From: Variovorax sp. OAS795
Lineage (GTDB): Bacteria; Pseudomonadota; Gammaproteobacteria; Burkholderiales; Burkholderiaceae_C
Assembly: GCF_040546685.1 (NCBI RefSeq)
Contig: NZ_JBEPOH010000001.1
Coordinates: forward strand, 2,170,001-2,234,000
Length of the DNA stretch: 64,000 nucleotides
Reading direction: 5' to 3'
This document shows, piece by piece, positions 1 to 8,590 of this stretch. The notes under the pieces are model-generated. The model was given only the letters and a program-made list of their open reading frames with translations. It searched no databases and had not been told where the DNA came from. Each line of letters begins with the position of its first letter. The first letter of the stretch is position 1. Position numbers and translations under genes: made by a program.

Positions 1-334
1 CTGCCTCGCCATCGGCATGCAGGCGGATCGCGCAGCGCCCCGGCGGCGCAAGGCCGAAGCTCTCGATCAGGTCGGCCGCCCAGTGGCCCGGCGGCACCGA
101 GCGCGGCGGCCGCGGAGAACCGGCCGGGCGCAGCTTGCGCTGGCCGAAGAGCAGGTAGATCGGCAGGATGACGTAGGGCATGAGCACCAGCCCCATGACC
201 CACGCAATGGCCGTGGTGGGCGCGCGCTGCTCGCGGCGCGCGCGCGTGGTCAGTATGTAGACCAGCAGCGCGAAGGTGACGACAAGAAAATGCTGTGAGG
301 GTGAAGGCAGCCAGTCGAGTCGCGTGTTCGGCAT
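1..334 (-). CDS. Cardiolipin synthase / phospholipase D-like protein, N-terminal part (cut by window edge)
   Basis: The reading frame opens at an ATG at 334 and runs off the left edge without a stop. The visible 111 residues start with a hydrophilic dozen residues, then two hydrophobic segments with 'WVMGLVLMPYVILPIYLLFG' between roughly 42 and 62, followed by a basic 'QRKLRP'. This pattern is the PLDc_N membrane anchor of cardiolipin synthases, which join two phosphatidylglycerols at the inner membrane. The catalytic HKD motifs lie outside the window, so the enzyme class is inferred from the anchor only. Confidence 0.6.
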   Translation of the reverse strand, partial: MPNTRLDWLPSPSQHFLVVTFALLVYILTTRARREQRAPTTAIAWVMGLVLMPYVILPIYLLFGQRKLRPAGSPRPPRSVPPGHWAADLIESFGLAPPGRCAIRLHADGEA

Positions 335-375
335 GCGGCAATGATGCCTGAGGATCCGCGGGTTGCCGCCAGCGG

Positions 376-1053
376 TCAGCGCGGCACCAGGAACGAGGCC
401 ACGTCGCGCCCTTCGGAGGCCAGGAACTGCATCATCGGCTCGACCACCGTACGCACGGCGTCCCGCTCGCCCATGCGGCCGCGCCAGGCCACGAGGCGCG
501 GCGTGGCCGGCGTCATCCGCGCACCCTTTCGGTCGGCGAAGATGCAGGCCATGTAGAAGGCGATGTCCGCGAAGGAGTAGGGTCCGGCCAGGTACTCGCG
601 CGCGGCCAGCAGGCTTTCCATCTCGTCGTAGTAGCGGGCGCACGCGGCGCAGGCCGCCACCGCGGGCGCGCTCTGCATGTCGTGCTGCAGGCCGAAGAGC
701 CGGATCACGTTCGGGAAGAAGACCTCGTCCGACTTCTGCTCGAGCTGCCGCGCGCGGGCCCGTTCGGCAACGCCCCGGGGCCACAGCGCGGGCGCGGGGT
801 AGCGGTCTTCGAGGTACTCGAAGATCTGCGTGGAGTCGAACAGTTCGACTTCGTCGTCGACCAGCACCGGGACCTGCTGCTTCACCGGGCTCACGCGCAG
901 CACCTCGGGGTGCTTGGGCTCGTAGGCGTCGTCCTTGGTGAACGGCACCATGACGAGGTCGAAGTCGATGCCTTTCTCGAGCGCGGCGATCTGCACCTTC
1001 GCGCCGAACATGCTGAGGGGGCCTGAGTAGATTTTTGTAGCGGTCTTCGTCAT
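376..1053 (-). CDS. Glutathione S-transferase family protein
   Basis: A 225-residue protein, the usual GST length. Residues 5-85 form a thioredoxin-like N-terminal domain with the cis-proline segment 'KQQVPVLVDD' and the glutathione gamma-glutamyl contact 'LFDSTQIFEYLEDRYP'; the rest is the all-helical C-terminal domain. GSTs conjugate or isomerise electrophiles with glutathione in the cytoplasm. The N-terminal catalytic residue is probably the Ser in 'GPLSMFG'. It lies just downstream of the MetE-like gene on the same strand (27 bp apart) and may be cotranscribed with it. The substrate cannot be read from the sequence. Confidence 0.85.
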   Translation of the reverse strand: MTKTATKIYSGPLSMFGAKVQIAALEKGIDFDLVMVPFTKDDAYEPKHPEVLRVSPVKQQVPVLVDDEVELFDSTQIFEYLEDRYPAPALWPRGVAERARARQLEQKSDEVFFPNVIRLFGLQHDMQSAPAVAACAACARYYDEMESLLAAREYLAGPYSFADIAFYMACIFADRKGARMTPATPRLVAWRGRMGERDAVRTVVEPMMQFLASEGRDVASFLVPR

Positions 1054-1080
1054 GCCCCCGACTTCACCAGAAATGGCGCG

Positions 1081-2202
1081 TCAGGTCGAGCCCCAGACCT
1101 CCTGCGCCGTCTCGACCACGAGGCGCAGCTTGTTGCGCTGCGCTTCCACCGCGATGTTGTTGCCGTGCACCGTGCTCGAGAAGCCGCATTGCGGCGACAG
1201 CGCGAGCTGTTCGATCGGGGCGTACTTGGCGGCATCCTCGATGCGGCGCTTGAGTTCGTCCTTGTCTTCCATCTGGCCGAACTTGGTGGTCACGAGGCCC
1301 AGCACCACGGTCTTGCCCTTGGGCAGGTAGCGCAGCGGCTTGAAGTCGCCCGAGCGGGCGTCGTCGTATTCCATGAAGTAGGCGTCCAGGTCCATCTCCT
1401 TCAGGAGCGCCTCGGCCACCGGCTCGTAGTTGCCGGCCGCGGCATGCGTGCTCTTGAAGTTGCCGCGGCACAGGTGCATGGCCAGCAGCATGCCCGGCGG
1501 CTTCTGCGCCACCACCTTGTTGATGAAGGCGGCATAGCGGTGCGGCAGTTCGTTCGGGTCGTCGCCGCGCTTGCGGGCCGCCTCGCGCATGTGCTCGTCG
1601 CACAGGTAGGCCAGATTGGTGTCGTCCATCTGCACGTAGGTGCATCCCGCCGCGGCCAGCGAGCGCAGTTCGTCGCCATAGGCCTTGGCCACGTCGTCGT
1701 AGAACACCGGGTCGAGTTCGGGATACGCGTCCTTGCTGATGCCTGCGCGGCCGCCGCGGAAGTGCAGCATCGTCGGCGAGGGAATCGTCACCTTGGGCGT
1801 GCGGCCCGCCGAGACCTGGCTCTTCAGGTACTGGAAGTCCGCCAGCTGGATGTCCTTGACGTGGCGCACCTTGTCGATCACGCGCATGGCAGGCGGCGCG
1901 AGTTCCTCGGTGCCGTCGGGCCTGCGGATGGTGACCGGGATGTCGGTCTTCACGCCGCCGAGCTGGTCGAGAAAGTCGATGTGGAAATACGTGCGGCGGA
2001 ACTCGCCGTCGGTGATGCTCTTCAGCCCGATGTCTTCCTGGAACCGGACGATCTCGGTGATGGCCTGGTCTTCGACCTTGCGCAACTGCTCGGGCGTGAT
2101 CTCGCCCTTGGCTTTCTGCTCACGCGCCTCGAGCAGGTATTTGGGGCGCAAGAAGCTGCCGACGTGGTCGTAGCGGGCGGGCAGGGCGGCGTGCTGGGAC
2201 AT
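1081..2202 (-). CDS. Cobalamin-independent methionine synthase-like protein (MetE C-terminal domain family)
   Basis: The protein is about 373 residues, half the size of true MetE, and corresponds to the catalytic C-terminal barrel alone (YxjG/YxjH type). Likely zinc ligands are visible as 'MHLCRGN' (His-x-Cys) and the Cys of 'SPQCGFSS'. 'YVQMDDTNLAYLCDEH' is typical of the family. Members transfer a methyl group to homocysteine or a related thiol; the donor is often not methyl-folate. The start at 2202 is preferred over an upstream ATG at 2238 because GGAG lies seven bases before it. It is divergent from vanA, and the shared 144-bp region holds two palindromic operator candidates, so it may be coregulated with vanillate-type demethylation. 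The methyl donor is unknown. Confidence 0.82.
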   Translation of the reverse strand: MSQHAALPARYDHVGSFLRPKYLLEAREQKAKGEITPEQLRKVEDQAITEIVRFQEDIGLKSITDGEFRRTYFHIDFLDQLGGVKTDIPVTIRRPDGTEELAPPAMRVIDKVRHVKDIQLADFQYLKSQVSAGRTPKVTIPSPTMLHFRGGRAGISKDAYPELDPVFYDDVAKAYGDELRSLAAAGCTYVQMDDTNLAYLCDEHMREAARKRGDDPNELPHRYAAFINKVVAQKPPGMLLAMHLCRGNFKSTHAAAGNYEPVAEALLKEMDLDAYFMEYDDARSGDFKPLRYLPKGKTVVLGLVTTKFGQMEDKDELKRRIEDAAKYAPIEQLALSPQCGFSSTVHGNNIAVEAQRNKLRLVVETAQEVWGST

Positions 2203-2263
2203 GGGAATCTCCGTCGTGTCTGAAAACGAGTCGATCATCGTATCGCCTTGGAAACCATCTTGC

Positions 2264-2273
2264 GTGTATACAC
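2264..2273. promoter_or_regulatory. Palindromic operator candidate, distal copy
   Basis: GTGTATACAC is a perfect 10-bp palindrome with core TGTATACA. The same core recurs at 2328-2337, 64 bp away centre to centre, close to six helical turns. FadR-type GntR repressors commonly bind cores of this kind (T-N-GT..AC-N-A). The GntR gene at 3450 is the obvious candidate ligand. Binding is inferred. Confidence 0.5.
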
Positions 2274-2327
2274 ATAAGTCAGTGTTTACCCTTGATATCT
2301 GTGTATTCTGTGGAATTTTCTTTGTTT

Positions 2328-2337
2328 ATGTATACAT
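2328..2337. promoter_or_regulatory. Palindromic operator candidate, proximal to vanA
   Basis: ATGTATACAT is a perfect palindrome ending nine bases before the vanA start codon, so a protein bound here would block transcription or its start. It shares the core TGTATACA with 2264-2273, in a divergent control region between the MetE-like gene and vanA. Confidence 0.5.
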
Positions 2338-2346
2338 TGCGTATCC

Positions 2347-3453
2347 ATGAAAACGCCCGCGAACGCCTTTCCATTGAATGCCTGGTATGCCGCCGCCTAC
2401 GACGTCGAAGTGCGTCATGCGCTGCTGCCGCGCACGATCTGCAACGAAAAGCTGGTGCTGTACCGGCGCACCGACGGGCAGGTGGCCGCGCTCGAAGACG
2501 CCTGCTGGCATCGGCTGATGCCGCTCTCGCTCGGCCGCCTCGAAAGCGACGAGCTGGTCTGCGGCTACCACGGCCTGGTCTACAACAGCCAGGGCCGATG
2601 CACCCACATGCCGAGCCAGGAGACGCTCAATCCCTCGGCCTGCGTGCGCAGTTTCCCGGTGGTCGAGAAGCATCGCTTCATCTGGATCTGGCCCGGCGAT
2701 CCGGCCAAGGCCGACCCCGCGCTGGTGCCCGACATGCACTGGAACGACGACCCGGCCTGGGCCGGCGACGGCAAGATGATCCGCGTGGCCTGCGACTACC
2801 GGCTGGTGGTCGACAACCTCATGGACCTGACGCACGAGACCTTCGTGCACGGTTCGTCGATCGGCAGCCGCGAAGTCGCCGAGGCCCCCTTTGTCGCCAC
2901 CCACGGCGACCGCTCGGCCACCGTGACGCGCTGGATGGAAAACATCGACCCGCCGCCGTTCTGGGGCGGCCAGATCCGCCATGCGCGCGGCTACATCGGC
3001 AAGGTGGACCGCTGGCAGATCATCCGCTTCGAAGGGCCGTGCACGGTGAACATCGACGTGGGTGTGGCCGAGGCGGGCAGCGGCGCGGTGCCGAAGGACG
3101 GCAACCCCGGCGACCGCAGCAAGGGCGTGAACGGCTACGTGCTCAACACCATCACGCCCGAGACCGACAAGACCTGCCTTTATTTCTGGGCCTTCGCGCG
3201 CAACTACTGCCTGGGCGAGCAGCGCCTCACGCACGAGCTGCGCGAAGGCGTGGCCGGCATCTTCCGCGAGGACGAGATCGTGCTCGAGGCGCAGCAGAAA
3301 GCCATGGACGAGCGTCCCGGCCACCAGTTCTACAACCTCAACATCGACGCCGGCTCGATGTGGGCGCGCCGCCTGATCGACCGCATGATCGAGAAGGAAA
3401 CACCCGCGCGCGCCGCGATTCCGATCCGCCCCGCGGGAACGCAGACGGCATGA
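2347..3453 (+). CDS. vanA: VanA-type Rieske oxygenase, terminal component (vanillate O-demethylase-like)
   Basis: The 368-residue protein has a Rieske [2Fe-2S] site C53-x-H55 ... C72-x2-H75 and a mononuclear iron site in '[16 protein letters not shown]' (H163, H168). These, with the N-terminal 'NAWYAAAYD', place it in the VanA/dicamba monooxygenase group. Such enzymes hydroxylate a methoxy methyl group and release formaldehyde, using electrons from a VanB-type reductase, which is encoded two genes downstream. The stop overlaps the start of the GntR gene (ATGA), so the genes form one operon. Vanillate is the best guess for the substrate, but another methoxylated aromatic acid is possible. One oddity is 'CWHR' where most VanA proteins have 'CPHR'. 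Confidence 0.85.
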   Translation: MKTPANAFPLNAWYAAAYDVEVRHALLPRTICNEKLVLYRRTDGQVAALEDACWHRLMPLSLGRLESDELVCGYHGLVYNSQGRCTHMPSQETLNPSACVRSFPVVEKHRFIWIWPGDPAKADPALVPDMHWNDDPAWAGDGKMIRVACDYRLVVDNLMDLTHETFVHGSSIGSREVAEAPFVATHGDRSATVTRWMENIDPPPFWGGQIRHARGYIGKVDRWQIIRFEGPCTVNIDVGVAEAGSGAVPKDGNPGDRSKGVNGYVLNTITPETDKTCLYFWAFARNYCLGEQRLTHELREGVAGIFREDEIVLEAQQKAMDERPGHQFYNLNIDAGSMWARRLIDRMIEKETPARAAIPIRPAGTQTA

Positions 3454-4226
3454 AAACCGCGGCCGTATCCCCCATCGAGCCTGGCGACGGCGGCAGCTCG
3501 CAGGCGGTGAAGGCGCAGCTGCGCTTGCGCGAAATGATCCTGGCCGGCGAGCTGCCGGGCGGTGCGCGCATTGCTGAAGTGGCCATCTCCGAACAGCTCG
3601 GAGTCTCGCGCACGCCGGTGCGCAGCGCGCTGATGCGGCTGGAACAGGAAGGCCTGCTCGAGGCGCTGCCCAACGGCGGCTATGCGGTGCGAACCTTTTC
3701 CGAGCGCGACGTGGCCGACGCCATCGAACTGCGCGGCACGCTCGAGGGCCTGGTGGCGCGTCTCGCAGCCGAGCGCGGCGCCCCGCCGGTGGTGCTGCGC
3801 GAGGCGCGCGCCTGCCTGGCGCGCATCGACGAGCTGCTGCGCGAACCCGCGCTCGACGACGCGGCTTTTTCGCGCTACGTGACGCACAACGAGAAGTTCC
3901 ATGCACTGCTGTGCGAGATGGCGGCCAGCCCGGTCATCGCGCAGCAGCTCGAGCGCGTGGTCAACCTGCCGTTCGCTTCGCCGTCGGGCTTCGTCGTCGT
4001 GCAGGCCAACTCGCCCGCCGCGCGCGACATGCTCGTGATTGCGCAAGACCAGCACCTGCAGGTGCTCGACGCGATCGAGGCCGGCGAAGGCTCGCGCGCC
4101 GAGGCGCTGATGCGCGAGCACAGCCGCATTGCGCGGCGCAACCTGCGCGATGCGCTGCACGGCATGCCCGGCGGCGCCGAGCAGCGGCCTCTGCCCGGCG
4201 TGCAGCTGATCCGCCGCCGCGGCTGA
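3450..4226 (+). CDS. GntR-family (FCD subfamily) transcriptional regulator
   Basis: The 258-residue protein has a winged helix at about 22-90 ('[14 protein letters not shown]'-like helix-turn-helix; seen here as '[20 protein letters not shown]') and an all-helical FCD ligand domain after residue 95 with the family's Asp/His metal-site pattern ('[13 protein letters not shown]', 'QHLQVLDAI'). FCD regulators bind small organic acids and usually repress the neighbouring catabolic genes. Its start overlaps the vanA stop, so it sits inside the vanA-vanB operon and would autoregulate through it. The palindromes at 2264 and 2328 are its likely sites. The effector is unknown; vanillate or a related acid is plausible. 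Confidence 0.88.
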   Translation: MKTAAVSPIEPGDGGSSQAVKAQLRLREMILAGELPGGARIAEVAISEQLGVSRTPVRSALMRLEQEGLLEALPNGGYAVRTFSERDVADAIELRGTLEGLVARLAAERGAPPVVLREARACLARIDELLREPALDDAAFSRYVTHNEKFHALLCEMAASPVIAQQLERVVNLPFASPSGFVVVQANSPAARDMLVIAQDQHLQVLDAIEAGEGSRAEALMREHSRIARRNLRDALHGMPGGAEQRPLPGVQLIRRRG

Positions 4227-4261
4227 GCGGCCGGTTTCCCTTTCCGCTGGTTCTCTTCCCG

Positions 4262-5248
4262 ATGAAAAACGATCTCCAATGGATGCAGGCGCAGGTCGTT
4301 GCGCTGCGCGACGTCACACCCACGGTGCGCGAGTTCGAGCTGCGGCCCGAGACGGGCTTTGCCGCCACGTACGAGCCCGGCTCGCATCTGCAGGTGCAGG
4401 TGATGGCGGGCCATGGCAAGCTGCAGACGCGCTCGTACTCGCTGGTGGGGGAGGGCGACGGCCAGTGCTGGCGCATTGCGGTCAAGCGGCTCGACGATGG
4501 CCGCGGCGGCTCGCTCGCCATGTGGCGCCTGGCCGTGGGCGACCGGCTGCAGGTGGGCGCGCCGCAGAACCACTTTGCGCTGGACCTCTCGGCGCCCGGG
4601 TACCTGCTGGTGGCCGGCGGCATCGGCATCACGCCGCTCGTGATGATGGCCCAGCGCCTGGGCGATCACGCACGGCGCAGCGGCGTGCCGGTGAGGATGC
4701 TCTACGGCGCGCGCCATGCGGGCGAACTCGCCTACCTCGAAAAGTTGCGCGACGCATTGGGCGGCCAGGTCGAGGTGCACGAGGGCGCGGCGCCGATCGA
4801 CTTCGCGGCCGCCATCGCGGCCCTGCCTCCGGGGGGGCAGCTCTACACCTGCGGTCCGGTGCCGATGCTCGAAGCCGTCAAGCGCGCCTGGCAGGCGGCG
4901 GGCCGCGCCCCGGCCGACCTGCGCTTCGAGACCTTCGGCAGCAGCGGCCGGCTTCCGACGCAGGCCTTCACAGTGCGCATTCCCCGGCATGGCCTGGCGA
5001 TCACCGTGCCGGCGGATTGCACTTTGCTCGAAGCGCTCGAAGCCGCCGGCGTACAAACGCTCTCCGACTGCAAGCGCGGCGAATGCGGCCTGTGCGCCAT
5101 GGACGTGCTGGCGGTGGAGGGCGAACTGGATCACCGCGACGTGTTCCTGGGCGCGCACGAGAAAGAGGCGGGCACCCGCATCTGCGCCTGCGTATCGCGC
5201 GCGGTGGGCACCCTCACGCTCGACTCCGCGTACCGTCCCGACAGCTGA
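4262..5248 (+). CDS. vanB: VanB-type oxidoreductase, electron-transfer partner of the Rieske oxygenase
   Basis: The 328-residue flavoprotein carries, in order, an FNR-like FMN domain ('RSYSLVGEG'), an NAD(P)H-binding domain ('LLVAGGIGITPLVMM', 'YTCGPVPML') and a C-terminal plant-type ferredoxin with 'CKRGECGLCAMDVL' and a later Cys in 'ICACVSR'. This phthalate dioxygenase reductase layout is standard for VanB, which passes electrons from NADH through FMN and [2Fe-2S] to VanA. It is the third gene of the vanA-regulator-vanB operon, 35 bp after the GntR gene. The ATG at 4262 begins the family's N-terminus; longer readings in this frame have no matching sequence. Confidence 0.88.
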   Translation: MKNDLQWMQAQVVALRDVTPTVREFELRPETGFAATYEPGSHLQVQVMAGHGKLQTRSYSLVGEGDGQCWRIAVKRLDDGRGGSLAMWRLAVGDRLQVGAPQNHFALDLSAPGYLLVAGGIGITPLVMMAQRLGDHARRSGVPVRMLYGARHAGELAYLEKLRDALGGQVEVHEGAAPIDFAAAIAALPPGGQLYTCGPVPMLEAVKRAWQAAGRAPADLRFETFGSSGRLPTQAFTVRIPRHGLAITVPADCTLLEALEAAGVQTLSDCKRGECGLCAMDVLAVEGELDHRDVFLGAHEKEAGTRICACVSRAVGTLTLDSAYRPDS

Positions 5249-5256
5249 AAACACGC

Positions 5257-5293
5257 TGCGCGATGATCGCGCAGTTCATTTGTTGATCGCGCA
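5257..5293. promoter_or_regulatory. Inverted and direct repeats upstream of the ABC importer operon
   Basis: TGCGCGAT-G-ATCGCGCA at 5257-5273 is a perfect 8+1+8 palindrome. Its right arm ATCGCGCA recurs at 5286-5293, exactly 20 bp further (two turns). The cluster lies 105-140 bp upstream of the substrate-binding protein gene. It may be an operator for the importer operon; no T-run follows, so a terminator for vanB is less likely. Confidence 0.35.
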
Positions 5294-5397
5294 ACAAAGC
5301 CAGCCGCCCGGAGCGAAGTAGGTGATTGCCTGCTCCGCCGCATGTTGCAAAGTGTTGAAAAATAGACCGGTCCGCTTTCGCCTTCAAGGAAAACTTC

Positions 5398-6573
5398 ATG
5401 CAAAGACGCCAACTCATCCAGACCGCAGGCCTCACGGCGCTTGCGCTTTCCATGTCGCTCGCCAGTGCGCAGGACACCAACAAGTTCAAGATCGGCCTGA
5501 TCCTGCCCATGACGGGGCAGCAGGCGTCCACCGGCCGGCAGATCGAAGCGGCGGCGCGGCTGTACATGGCGCAGAACGGCGACACGGTGGCGGGCAAGAA
5601 GATCGAGCTCATCATCAAGGACGACGTGGCCACGCCCGACGTGACCAAGCGCCTGGCGCAGGAGCTCATCGTCAACGACAAGGTGAACGTGATCGCGGGC
5701 TTCGGCGTCACGCCGGCCGCGCTGGCCGCCGCGCCGCTGGCCACGCAGTCGAAGACGCCGCAGGTGGTGATGGCCGCCGCCACGTCGAGCATCACCGAGG
5801 CTTCGCCCTACATCGTGCGCACCAGCTTCACGCTGCCGCAGGTGTCGGTGGCCATGGGCGACTGGGCACCGAAGAACGGGGTGAAGTCGGTGGTCACGCT
5901 GGTGGCCGACTACGGCCCCGGCAACGACGCCGAGAAGTTCTTCAGCGAGCGCTTCCAGCTCAACGGCGGCAAGGTGGTCGAGAAGCTGCGCGTGCCGCTG
6001 CGCAACCCCGACTTCGCGCCGTTCCTGCAGAAGGTGCGCGATGCCAAGCCCGATGCGCTGTTCGTCTTCGTGCCCTCGGGCGCGGGCGCGGCGGTGATGA
6101 AGCAGTTTCTCGAGCGCGGCATGGACAAGGCCGGCATCCGCATGATCGCCACCGGCGACGTGACCGATGACGACCAGCTCAACGACATGGGCGACGGCGC
6201 GCTGGGCGTGGTCACCTCGCACCACTACTCGGCGGCGCACCCGTCGCCCGCCAACAAGAAGTTCGTCGACGCTTTCCAGAAGGCGAACCCGAAGATGCGC
6301 CCCAACTTCATGGCCGTGGGCGGCTATGACGGCATGCGCGTGATCTACGAAGCGCTGAAGGCGACGAAGGGCCAGGGCGGCGGCGACGCGCTGCTCGCGG
6401 CCATGAAGGGCCAGATCTTCGAGAGCCCGCGCGGTCCGGTGTACATCGATGCGCAGACGCGCGACATCGTGCAGGACGTGTACCTGCGCAAGGTCGAGAA
6501 GAAGGACGGACAGCTCTACAACGTCGAGTTCGACGTGATCAAGGGCGTGAAGGATCCGGGGAAAGCGAAGTAG
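5398..6573 (+). CDS. ABC transporter periplasmic binding protein (LivK/aromatic-acid type)
   Basis: The 391-residue protein begins with a Sec signal peptide ending near 'LASA-QD' (residue ~24) and continues with the type I periplasmic fold of branched-chain amino-acid receptors ('FKIGLILPMTGQQASTGRQI' at the mature start). It is the receptor of the five-gene importer that follows. Relatives near van and other aromatic genes bind aromatic acids rather than amino acids, so an aromatic ligand is inferred from context. An AAGGA sequence precedes the ATG. Confidence 0.88.
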   Translation: MQRRQLIQTAGLTALALSMSLASAQDTNKFKIGLILPMTGQQASTGRQIEAAARLYMAQNGDTVAGKKIELIIKDDVATPDVTKRLAQELIVNDKVNVIAGFGVTPAALAAAPLATQSKTPQVVMAAATSSITEASPYIVRTSFTLPQVSVAMGDWAPKNGVKSVVTLVADYGPGNDAEKFFSERFQLNGGKVVEKLRVPLRNPDFAPFLQKVRDAKPDALFVFVPSGAGAAVMKQFLERGMDKAGIRMIATGDVTDDDQLNDMGDGALGVVTSHHYSAAHPSPANKKFVDAFQKANPKMRPNFMAVGGYDGMRVIYEALKATKGQGGGDALLAAMKGQIFESPRGPVYIDAQTRDIVQDVYLRKVEKKDGQLYNVEFDVIKGVKDPGKAK

Positions 6574-6707
6574 ATACGGGATCGGACAGCCGAACGCAGA
6601 GCTCGCGAAGGTTTCGCAGGAAGTCGCAGAAGGAGACCCAGAATGAACGTGGTTTCTTCTGCGGCTTCTGCGTAGTTTTGTCTTCCTTCTGCGTTCGGTT
6701 CCCGTAT
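6574..6707. repeat. Long imperfect inverted repeat between transporter genes
   Basis: The 160-bp gap between the receptor and permease genes is largely an imperfect palindrome. The outer arms are ATACGGG (6574-6580) and CCGAACGCAGA (6590-6600), mirrored by TCTGCGTTCGG (6688-6698) and CCCGTAT (6701-6707). Inner arms rich in CGCAGAAG/CTTCTGCG pair as well. It would form a large stem in RNA. It may lower expression of the permease relative to the receptor, or be a dispersed REP/MITE-like element; only one copy is visible here. Confidence 0.55.
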
Positions 6708-6733
6708 TCGCGACTGCATCCAGGACAAGCCGC

Positions 6734-7606
6734 ATGCTCACCATTCTCTTCGACGGCATCGCCTACGGCATGCTGCTCTTCGTGCTCGCAGTCGGGCTGG
6801 CCGTGACGCTCGGGCTGATGAATTTCATCAACCTCGCGCACGGGGCCTTTGCCATGGCGGGCGGGTATCTCACGGTGTTTGCGATGCAGAAGCTCGGCGT
6901 GCCGTTCCTGGCCTGCCTGCCGCTCGCGTTCATCGTGGTGGCCCTGGCAGGAGCGCTGCTCGAGCGCACGCTCTACCGGCCGATGTACGGCAAGCCGCAC
7001 CTCGACCAGGTGCTGTTCTCCATCGGCCTGGCGTTCATGGCCGTGGCGGCTGTCGACTACTTCGTCGGTTCGTCGCAGCAGAACATCCAGCTGCCCGAAT
7101 GGCTGCGCGGGCGCACCGAGGTGGGCGATGGCACATTGCTGCTCGGCATGGGGCACTACCGCCTCTTCATCATCGCCGTGTGCGCCGTGCTCACCGTGGT
7201 GCTTCAGCTCATTCTCTCGAAGACACGCTTCGGCAGCCGGCTGCGCGCCGCGGTCGATGACCCGCGCGTGGCGGCGGGGCTGGGCATCAACGTCAACGTC
7301 GTCTTCCTGCTGACTTTTGCGGTGGGCTCCGGGCTTGCGGGGCTGGGCGGTGCATTGGGCGCAGAGATCCTCGGGCTCGATCCGACCTTTCCGCTCAAGT
7401 ACATGATCTATTTCCTGATCGTGGTGTCCGTCGGCGGCACCTCGTCCATCACCGGGCCGCTCGCGGCTGCGCTGCTGCTCGGCATTGCCGACGTGGCCGG
7501 CAAGTATTTCATTCCGAAGATGGGTGCGTTCACCGTCTACCTGCTCATGATCCTGATCCTGATGTGGCGCCCCCAGGGCCTGTTCACGCGCAAGGGAGGC
7601 CGCTGA
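6734..7606 (+). CDS. ABC transporter permease, LivH type
   Basis: A 290-residue polytopic inner-membrane protein with the LivH hallmark near the N-terminus ('[19 protein letters not shown]') and about eight hydrophobic segments. It forms half of the transmembrane channel of the importer. The next permease starts directly after its stop (TGA then ATG), showing a tightly coupled operon. Confidence 0.9.
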   Translation: MLTILFDGIAYGMLLFVLAVGLAVTLGLMNFINLAHGAFAMAGGYLTVFAMQKLGVPFLACLPLAFIVVALAGALLERTLYRPMYGKPHLDQVLFSIGLAFMAVAAVDYFVGSSQQNIQLPEWLRGRTEVGDGTLLLGMGHYRLFIIAVCAVLTVVLQLILSKTRFGSRLRAAVDDPRVAAGLGINVNVVFLLTFAVGSGLAGLGGALGAEILGLDPTFPLKYMIYFLIVVSVGGTSSITGPLAAALLLGIADVAGKYFIPKMGAFTVYLLMILILMWRPQGLFTRKGGR

Positions 7607-8590
7607 ATGAGCGCACCGTCTTCGTACGAATCTGCATTGCTGCGCAAGGCCCGCTGGCGCCCGCTCGAGTTCGTGGTGTGGGCCGCGGCCTTCGCACTGC
7701 CGTTCGTCATGCCTTCGCATTCGCTGCTGGTCAACGAGATCGCCATCGTCGCGCTGTTCGCGATGTCGCTCGACCTGATCCTCGGCTACACCGGCATCGT
7801 CTCGCTCGGCCATGCGGCCTTCTTCGGCTTCGGGGCCTACACCGCCGCGCTGTTCGCCAAGCTCGTGATGCCGGACCCCACGGTCGGACTGGTGGTCGCC
7901 ACCGTGCTGTCGGCCTTGCTCGGGCTCCTGGCCAGCGTGACGATCCTGCGCGGCAGCGACCTCACGCGGCTGATGGTCACGCTCGGCACCGCGCTGCTGT
8001 TGCTCGAACTCGCCAACAAGCTCGACTGGCTCACGGGCGGCGCCGACGGCCTGCAGGGCGTGGTGATGGGGCCGGTGCTCGGGCTGTTCGAGTTCGACCT
8101 GTTCGGCCGCACGGCCGCCTGGTATTCGCTCAGCGTCATGCTCGTGCTGTTCCTCGTGATGCGCCGGCTGGTTCACTCGCCGTTCGGCGCCACGCTGAAG
8201 GCGATCCGCGACAACCGGCTGCGTGCCATGGCGATCGGCATCCCCGTGGTGTCGCGGCTCGTGGTCATCTACACCGTGGCGGCGGGCATTGCCGGCGCCG
8301 CGGGCGCGCTGCTGGCGCAGACCACGGGCTTCGCCTCGCTCGACGTGCTGGCCTTCGATCGTTCGGCCGACGTGCTGCTGATGCTGGTGATCGGCGGCGT
8401 GGGCTGGCTCTATGGCGGCGTGGCGGGCGCCATTGTCTTCAAGCTGCTGCAGAACTGGCTTTCGGCCGTGACGCCGCAATACTGGATGTTCTGGATCGGC
8501 CTCTTGCTGGTGCTGCTGGTGCTGGTGGGGCGCGACCGCGTGCTCAAGCCGTGGACGTGGCTGGGCAAGAGGAAGGGGAGTCGCGCATGA
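7607..8590 (+). CDS. ABC transporter permease, LivM type
   Basis: A 327-residue polytopic protein with the LivM signature 'LILGYTGIVSLGHAAFFGFG' near residue 58 and the cytoplasmic coupling segment 'FGATLKAIRDNRLRAMAIGI'. It pairs with the LivH-like permease. Its stop overlaps the start of the next ATPase gene (ATGA at 8587-8590). Confidence 0.9.
   Translation: MSAPSSYESALLRKARWRPLEFVVWAAAFALPFVMPSHSLLVNEIAIVALFAMSLDLILGYTGIVSLGHAAFFGFGAYTAALFAKLVMPDPTVGLVVATVLSALLGLLASVTILRGSDLTRLMVTLGTALLLLELANKLDWLTGGADGLQGVVMGPVLGLFEFDLFGRTAAWYSLSVMLVLFLVMRRLVHSPFGATLKAIRDNRLRAMAIGIPVVSRLVVIYTVAAGIAGAAGALLAQTTGFASLDVLAFDRSADVLLMLVIGGVGWLYGGVAGAIVFKLLQNWLSAVTPQYWMFWIGLLLVLLVLVGRDRVLKPWTWLGKRKGSRA

Noticed and set aside
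6539..8479. 646-codon open frame antisense to the transporter permeases
   Set aside because: Composition (Gln/His/Glu/Arg) is typical of an antisense shadow; both permeases on the other strand are well supported.
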